64,000 bases of DNA from Sciurus carolinensis (lineage: Eukaryota > Chordata > Mammalia > Rodentia > Sciuridae): assembly GCF_902686445.1 (NCBI RefSeq), contig NC_062217.1:172339598-172403597 (forward strand), written 5' to 3'. Shown piece by piece: positions 57,262 to 64,000 of the stretch (position 1 is the stretch's first letter; the number at the start of each line of letters is the position of its first letter). Made by a program: the position numbers and the translations under genes. The notes below the pieces were generated by a model. It worked only from the letters and a program-made list of their open reading frames with translations, was not told the DNA's origin and searched no databases.

Positions 57262-59461
57262 TTCTTCCTTCCTGGAAGATGCCAAGCTCCCTGTAGGCTC
57301 GGGACTGCTGACTCTGCTCTTCCTGCCTCCTGGGGAGAAGAGGAGGTGAGCCCTGCCTGCTGGGGGGCCCCTCCTGCAACAGGCAGTTAAAGAGGCTCCA
57401 GGAGAGGAGTCATCCTGGCTGTGCTCTGACCAGTGCAGAAATGCACCAGCCTGGGGCTTGGGTGTCAGCCCCAGTGCCCACATGGGACCAAACTGCCTGG
57501 AGAAAGGGGACCCAAGCTCTGACCTTAACTCTCTGACTTTAGAAAAGGAAACTGAAGCAAAGCATGGTATTGAAAATATGAATGCAGTTTTGATAAACAT
57601 TGTTTTTTTTTTAAATTTAGGGAATGAATAATACATGTTTTTACTATGGAATATCTGGAAAATATACAAATGTAGCAGGAAGATGTCACTTAGGGATGCA
57701 CAAAAACTAGAACCAGGTTTTCCTCTGAGTAATCTTTGTTTTACATTGGAAATGTTACACTCGTGTATGGACAAACTCTTTAAATTTCTTATGCTTTCAT
57801 TTAGCATTACAAGGATTTTGGTTTTCATTCACTTTTAGTGAAGATCACTTTGATAACTGTTTCCTTCTGTTTAAGCATTTCTTATTTTTCCTGCATTTTA
57901 TTGACACAAATAACGCTGTCATGGACTTTTAAAGAAACACTCCTGTTCTGATGTTTCAGGTTATATTCAAGTGTAGACCTCCCAGCATCTAGTTACCTGT
58001 CAGGTAGTGCCTGCTTCTGTCATCAACTCTGCTTTCTTTTCAAAAGATCATAACAATTTATTCACCCAATTCAGCCCCTAAGAATGCCTGTTATATACCA
58101 TTTTTCATTAGTATTTTAAATTCTCTGCTATTTTGGTAAGCCAAAGATGGAATATCATTTCAATTTGAATTTTAAAATTACTGGTAAGTTTGAATACTTT
58201 CCTTACATGCTTAAATTTTTAATTTGTAGACTTTTAGTTCATTATCTTTCTTGTCATTTGTCTTACTCTCTATTACTATTTTAAAAATTCCCTTATCAAT
58301 TTCTTTAATAAATACATAAATTTTTTTTTTTTCTGCAGAGCTCCTAGAATTTTAAAAGTCAGTCATCAGGCCAAAAGATATTGAAAGCCCCCATACTAGA
58401 TTCCTTGGAAAAGTGTGTATAAGGACTGAGAACAGTCCAGTTCTCTAAGCAAACTCCACATGTAACTGACCCATTTGGGAGGAGCAAAGGGGGAAGAAAG
58501 GGGACCTAAAAAGTCCTCTTGAAAGATAACCCCAGAGTCAATGGTAAAGGTCCCAGAATAGAGTCACTTGAGAATAAAACGGAAAAGTAACGAAGTAAAG
58601 GAAGTTTAGAAGGGATGTTGGTGTGCACGTTGATCCCTGTGCGGGGATGGTTGGAATTCCAGCAGGGAGCCTGGCATGTCAGCAGTAAATCCCAGCACTG
58701 GCTCTACTGGCAAATGGAGGTACGTGAGGATGATGGGTGAGTCCCAAGGGCAGCCGCAACAGGAAAGGAAGTACAGTGGGGAACACCGTGCACTCTAGGT
58801 GTAAATGACATGTGGAAGCTGAACTATGTGATGGATCTAGCCTAAAAGATCATTCTTTCCACTGCCAGAAGTTTGAGTAACTAGAAATTTGAAATTCCCA
58901 AAGCTGTAGGCCTGTAATTCTTGGAATCTCAGGGCTGGAGGTGCCTCCAGAAGCACTTGTAGAACTCCTTCCGCAGGACCAGGGCTGTCTCATCATTCAA
59001 GTTCTTCTGGAAAGGAGATATGAAAAGGCTTTAAGCATTTGATTCTTACCAAATAAAGGAAGGATCCATAAGTGTGAGTTGAGATATTTGTATTGCTTTA
59101 GAAGAGAGTTTCAAGGATCAGCCTTAATACAGTCCAGAGAAGTTTCTATATTATAATCTTTTTTACTTCAACATGATCATTAGACATAATCAATGACTAA
59201 TTTTATGTAGCTAGGAGAATATCTTAAAATCCTAAGTTTATTACTATTGTTAGGAAAACCTCTCATTATGGTCCTAATATTTTGCCTTTGAAATCTCAGA
59301 CATTTCTTGACACGGAAAGGTCATTTTCCTGGGAATCCATTTCTCTTTTGCCAGTTTTAAAGAGTATCTTTCACATATGTTCTCTTGCAAAACAAGAGAG
59401 TTTTGTGGTGTGCTGAAAAGTTGGTAACCCGCAAGGTTTAGAAATTTGCTCTACAAGAATT
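57262..59461. other. Intergenic DNA
   Basis: AT-rich around 57530-58340, with text reminiscent of old repeats (aatacatgtttttactatgg, ctggaaaatatacaaatgta). No exon, RNA gene or promoter was recognised. Confidence 0.6.
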
Positions 59462-59477
59462 CAAAAGTGTATCTGGG

Positions 59478-59632
59478 GGCGTTTCAAGATGGCGGACTAG
59501 AGGGTGGCTGCATTTCACGTTGCTCCAGGACTCAGGATTCAAAAGAGGAGATAGTGAGAGACTTGGGACCAACTCAAAGCCGCCGGGTGAGTCTCTCCCG
59601 TTGGGGAGGCGTCCCGGATGGGGCGGTAGTCC
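59478..59632 (+). mobile_element. L1 5'-end-only insertion with target-site duplication
   Basis: 155 bases begin ggcgtttcaagatggcggac and continue with tagagggtggctgcatttc, the wording of a rodent L1 5'UTR start, ending gatggggcggtagtcc. They are flanked by an exact 16-base direct repeat caaaagtgtatctggg (59462-59477 and 59633-59648). There is no A tail and no ORF. Confidence 0.8.
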
Positions 59633-59648
59633 CAAAAGTGTATCTGGG

Positions 59649-60787
59649 CATTCAGACTTCCCTGGGGGATAAAATTCAAACTGAACAGAACAGGAACACT
59701 AAGGCCAATGGCAAGAGGGTCTGTAGGTAGGTCAGACAGGGAATCAGGAAACTAGAAGAAAGTCCAGGTCATTTTGAATATGTCTTGCTAAAAATACAAC
59801 CAGGACCCCTAGAATTCTGATCATAGGCCTTCTGGTCTAACCTATTCTGAGACTGTAGGAGAAGCCCCTGGTCTAGGTAACACAGAAGACTGCATTAGAA
59901 CTTTCCACACACTCATCACAACAAAGAGTAAGGAATAAAATAACTTCCCTAGAAAACATCGACACCATTGAACAAATACACGTCCACAAAGAACCCTTCT
60001 GTCATAAGGACTGCTGAAAAGCGGCTTTGGACCTGGAAGAACTTATTCAGGAAAGTATGAGAGATCCAGCTTCAGGTAATCAGCACGGCTGAAAACACTG
60101 AAGTACTAGTGTGGAGAATTTGATGTTTAAGTGCACTTGCAGAACTTAGAGGGACAGTTTTATGGAAAACTCATGATGCAGAGGCATGTACTCTGGTAAT
60201 ATGGACATAACACAGTGGGCAGTAGCTGGGGGTGGGGGCTAATGCACAGGAAAATAAGCTGCCTGACTACCTTCCAACTGAAAAAGAACATTACTTCAAA
60301 TTAAATGCTGTGTGAGAAAAGATTTCAGCTAATTTTCAATAATCTCATAATATGGGATCAATTGTAAAACAAGGGACTAAGGTGACACATGAAGACATTA
60401 GTACAAGCATAACCATCAGATCATAGATACAAACAATCTTCAATATCAAAAGAAACCACCAGGAGAGACAGAGAGCACAGACCACATAGTGAGAGGCTGT
60501 GTCTCTGCATCCATTTATCTTAATGTAACAGAATTGGTGCCAGCTGTGTTGATGGATGCAGTGCCTTTTAGTGGCCTCAATTAGTCTGCCAACAATCAAT
60601 CTTCTAGTCTACCACAACAAGAAGGTTTCAATATTTCTGTATAATGCAATGGTGTGACTGACGCTAGATATTACTTATCAAATGCAAAAGGTATGATAGA
60701 AAGAATCATGGATGCCCTATTATTTTTATCTGAAAATGGGCTTAGGAATATGTGTACACATTTGCTTTGTTAAAAAGAAACAGTGGA
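59649..60787. other. Intergenic DNA
   Basis: Nothing recognised: no long frame, no CpG island, no clear repeat. Confidence 0.6.
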
Positions 60788-60895
60788 GGGGCTGGGGCTG
60801 TAGCTCAGTGATACAGGGCTTGCCTTGCAGGTGGGAGGCACTGCATTTGAGCCTCAGCACCACATAAATAAATAAAAAAGTACTTTAAAAAGAAA
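60788..60895 (+). mobile_element. ID-type SINE, plus strand
   Basis: ggggctggggctgtagctca, then gcttgccttgcaggtggga, a gcctcagcaccacataaata body end and an A-rich tail. This is the sense-strand copy of the family. Confidence 0.85.
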
Positions 60896-61436
60896 GAGAC
60901 GGTGGAAAGATAAACTATATGATGTAAAAATGCAGAGGAGAGAACAGGAATAGAAGCCAGATTCCACTAAACCTGGGTTCTTTAGTATATTTGACTTTCA
61001 AACCACATATTTCTCAAAATTCACACTCAAATAAAAAAGAAGCAACAAAAGTTGAAATTAAAATTGTGTATAAGGCAGAAGCCTGGCCACATAGAGAAAC
61101 ATAGTTATTTAAAATTGATTTAAATGGCATATTCTTACATAAACGTTCCCTAAAGATAAAATGACCTGAAAATTATATTAAGAGGTTTTCAATAATTGTA
61201 GTGGTGGCAATTTTGGATTATTACTCTTAACTTATGTAGTATTATAAAGCGATTATATGAACTTCACTAAGAAGTTTTTTTCAGCTTAAATAAAGGACTG
61301 TAGGTGTAAAATTAAAAAGTGCTGTGTGGTCCTCACATAAAAGCAGACAGGGACCCCACCCTAGATCCCGTTTGGAAGTGGAAACTGAGGAGGCCACACC
61401 CGCCAAGAGGGTAGCGAAGTTTTATTACTCAAGTCA
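60896..61436. other. Intergenic DNA upstream of the orphan CpG island
   Basis: AT-rich, with no coding or repeat content recognised. Confidence 0.6.
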
Positions 61437-61740
61437 TTGAGCTCTGGGCTCCTACGCGGATCTCTGCGCCCGCTCAAGAGAGCGCAGGAGGGAGTGCGCG
61501 GCCGTGGCGGGGGCGTGGCCAGGCGGGGCGGGGAGGGGCGGGGCTGGAGGGAGTGCGCGGCCGTGGCGGGGGAGTGGCCAGGCGGGTCGAGGCGAGGCGA
61601 GGCGGGGCGAGGCGGGGCGAGGCGGGGCGGGGCGGGGCGGGGCTGGAGGGAGGGCGGGGCCTGGTGCGAGCGGGGGGCGGGGCTGCTGTGTTTGAATCTC
61701 CCGCTGGCGCCAAAGCGGTAAGTATCCGGGTTTCTCACCA
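61437..61740 (+). promoter_or_regulatory. Orphan CpG island, candidate cell-cycle-type promoter
   Basis: Extremely GC-rich, with many GC boxes (ggggcgggg). A 57-base unit starting ggagggagtgcgcggccgtg occurs twice (61489 and 61546), followed by repeats of gaggcggggc. At its plus-strand end are tttgaa (61691-61696, CHR-like), ggcgccaaa (61706-61714, E2F-like) and a consensus splice donor gcg/gtaagt at 61718. No protein-coding exon is recognised, and the direction (plus) is inferred from the donor. Confidence 0.55.
61489..61650 (+). repeat. GC-rich minisatellite inside the CpG island
   Basis: Two copies of a 57-base unit, then tandem 10-base gaggcggggc-like units. The G runs could form quadruplexes on the plus strand. 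Confidence 0.8.
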
Positions 61741-61920
61741 GCTGGCCCAGGTGTGGGTCCGTGGGCAGGAAGGGAGCGGGAGCTTCAGAGCTCCCAGCAA
61801 TCAAACGTCTCCCGATGCGGCCTACGCTTAGTACCTGCAGCAGAATTTTAGCTGGAAATGTGAGTAGGAACTCAGGGTGTGTGATCGTTTTTAAAATCTA
61901 AGAGAAAATACATATTCTCT

Positions 61921-62304
61921 GTGCTATGGTTGGAACACGGTTTGTGTCCCCCTGAAGTTCCCTTGTCGGGAACTCGGCCCCCAGGGTTGGGAGGTGGCTG
62001 AGCTTTAAGAGGCAGGGTCCCTGGTCCCTGAGGGTGCGAGGTCGTTCCTGCCACCTCCCAAGTTCTCTCCAGAAGGCTGGCACAGAAGGAGCAAGGCTGG
62101 CTCCGGTCTGCCCTCTCCACTCTGGGAAATGAAAGGCCTCTCCCACGAGCTCCACCATCATCTTGAAGCTCGGGGCCTTCAAGAGCCCAGCCGCTGAGCT
62201 GGGCAGGCACCATACCCTTGAACCTCCAAAGTGTGTGCAAAATTAACTTTTTTTCCCTCAAAACTTGTGTCAGGCCTTCATTATAGTGACAAATACACCG
62301 ATAC
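61921..62304 (+). mobile_element. Probable MaLR-type LTR fragment
   Basis: tgctatggttggaacacggtt, gtgtccccctgaagttccc, gttgggaggtggctgagctt and a tail near tcattatagtgacaaataca follow the order of mammalian MaLR (MST/THE/ORR1-like) LTRs. Matched from memory, so the family is tentative. Confidence 0.5.
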
Positions 62305-63714
62305 CTTCACTGAAGAGACCTGGAATTTACCCAGTAGTCATGATGTCCCTACCTTCTGGATTATGATCTCAAAACAGTTTTCCACTGAAATGAACCAAGT
62401 TCCTTCCTGAGAAATAGTAGATTCCAGATAGGGAGCAGAAAGCATGAATGATGTCTTTGGGACACTTTGCCACACCAAAAAGCAAAGGTGCTCTCAGAAG
62501 CTTCTGGGGTCATGTCTAAGGACCCAGGGTCAAAGTGAGGAGGCTTCCTCTGCCCACCATAGGGAAATCTGATGGTCATTAAAAATAATGACTGCTGTGG
62601 ATCAAAAACATTAAACATGTTTAAATTCCTCAAGTTCACAACAATATCAAAAAAGAAAGGAAGACAGGAGAGGGGAAAAAAAGGAAAGAAGAAGAAGAAA
62701 TTCATCAGACACCTTTGGACCACACATCTGATTGCACAGGGAGGGATCGGGCCTCCTGCCTTTCCTGAAGAACTGTACTTCAGTTCACACACACAGCGAG
62801 CATGGGGAGCTTCCCTTTATAGACGTGTTCAATAAATGAATGGAGAAGGAAAATTGACAATATCACAGCTATGCAAATCCTCACTGGAAAAAAGAAACCC
62901 AGGTAATCACATACATCAAAGGTATCACAGAGAAGCTGGAGCTACCTGCAGCCTGAGGGAGGTATCCATCTCCACCTCCTATGGTCTGGAAAATAAGTCA
63001 GCCTGAATCCAATCCAGCCTCAAGGGGCACTCCCAGCTTCCAGGAGACTTGGGGACACTTGATTTTAAGGGGATGCAGGAAGCAGGATCCAGAATGTGGG
63101 TGACTCTGTGGGACACAGAATGTGATTTCTTCAATATTCTGTGAAGAAACAACAAGGAGGGTGAGGGAACCTGTGTATTTAAAAACCAGGTCTGAAGAAC
63201 TTGAACTTCAGCTGTGGTGGAATAACTAGTTTGACCTCTTTTTCTTACAGCAAACAACTCTAAAACAATACACAATAGATCTTTCCAGGTATTCTGCCTC
63301 ATCTAGCACAAGGCTGCCTCCTTGAGTGTGTGCTGTGACTCTGTGTGCTGCCGATCCGTTTGGCCAGAGTGCAGGGAAGAGAGACCAGGTGGACAGCGGC
63401 AATGTTGCTGTGCTGAGAGGTGAACACTGGAGGTCGGGCTGCTAAGAAAGGGACTTGCAGGCCATGATACTGTTAGGAGGGAGCTGTGCAGAATGTCTCC
63501 AGCGTGGGCGTGAGTTCTTGGCCTGGGCTGGACCTTATCAAGGAGACTTCAGGGAACAGTTATGGAACAAACCCTGCCTTTAGATTTTTATGTACAAGAG
63601 AATATCTTGTTAAAATAAGGTGAAATTAAAACACTTTCAACTGAATAAAAACGCAGGGAACTCATGCACACCACACCGGGCGTAGGCCATGAGATATGGT
63701 TACTCGCCCACCCC
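62305..63714. other. Intergenic DNA
   Basis: A purine-rich stretch lies at 62650-62700. No gene, RNA or clear repeat was recognised. Confidence 0.55.
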
Positions 63715-64000
63715 ATGGGCTCAAATTAAAAAGAGGAGAACAGTCAATATCAGGGAGGACATGAAGCAAGTGGAACTGGCACACTTTGTGTGGGAATATA
63801 GTGATGCAACCACGTTGCAACAAAACTTCCAGGCAGCTTCTAATAAAGTTAAAGATGTATCCTCCTTAGCATGCAGCAATTCTGCCTCTAGAATTTTGCC
63901 AAAGAGAAACAAATGCATATTGCCAGTAGAAGACTGTTAAAGGGGCTTTATTATTTTATCCAAGCTTAGGAACAATCTAGATATCCATCAACAGAGTATT
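63715..64000 (+). mobile_element. Old L1 3' fragment
   Basis: caagtggaactggcacacttt, gtgtgggaatatagtgatgc, ggcagcttctaataaagtta, then aacaatctagatatccatca follow the order of the L1 ORF2/3' end consensus. The reading frame is broken and the window edge cuts it. Confidence 0.7.

Noticed and set aside
60788..60895. tRNA-like text (tagctcagtgatacag)
   Set aside because: It belongs to an ID SINE with an A-rich tail and cannot fold as a complete tRNA.
61361..61804. 147-codon minus-strand Pro/Arg-rich frame
   Set aside because: It is a shadow of the GC-rich minisatellite in the CpG island.

Overview
This is a mammalian nuclear DNA window. It contains short exons with GT/AG boundaries, long introns, CpG-island promoters, SINE, LINE and LTR repeats, and no prokaryotic features. 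Several copies of a tRNA-derived ID-type SINE (box-A-like text such as gtagctcagtgatacag, consensus-like gctaggcaagcactctgcca) and an L1 5' end beginning with aagatggcggactagag point to a rodent, and I infer a squirrel-family (Sciuridae) genome. No species can be named from the sequence alone. The gene order PTPRE followed tail-to-tail by MKI67 is the conserved mammalian order (human 10q26).

Layout. 1-13118 (+): the last ten coding exons of PTPRE, receptor-type tyrosine phosphatase epsilon, covering the second half of catalytic domain D1 and all of D2 to the natural stop. The 3'UTR follows to roughly 15.9 kb. 17170-42150 (-): the whole of MKI67 (Ki-67), 15 exons, with the giant exon 13 at 21383-27021 carrying 13 Ki-67 repeats and a CpG-island promoter at 42.0-42.3 kb with CCAAT boxes and two CHR elements. 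42.3-57.3 kb: a recently restructured region. It holds a direct duplication of the MKI67 5' flank, a minus-strand pseudogene fragment with relics of exons 1-4 (52893-54432), and a plus-strand pseudogene fragment with relics of exons 13-15 (47394-52600). Inside the latter is a tract of about 2 kb that is nearly identical to, and inverted relative to, the end of functional exon 14 plus part of intron 14. 57.3-64 kb: intergenic DNA with repeats, a tailless L1 5'-end insertion with a perfect target-site duplication, and an orphan CpG island at 61.45-61.72 kb that ends in a CHR-like element, an E2F-like site and a splice donor.

How it fits together. PTPRE is a membrane or cytosolic phosphotyrosine phosphatase. 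MKI67 is the proliferation marker that coats mitotic chromosomes. They are unrelated in function and simply converge. The most notable points are: (i) a 1-base deletion near the end of MKI67 exon 14, shared by all three copies in the window, which truncates the conserved C-terminal tail; (ii) an apparent extra G in coding exon 2; (iii) near-identical inverted arms bracketing about 28 kb that holds most of MKI67; (iv) 1095-bp higher-order repeats in exon 13; and (v) the CHR/E2F-like promoter about 19 kb upstream of MKI67. No new enzyme or defence system was found.
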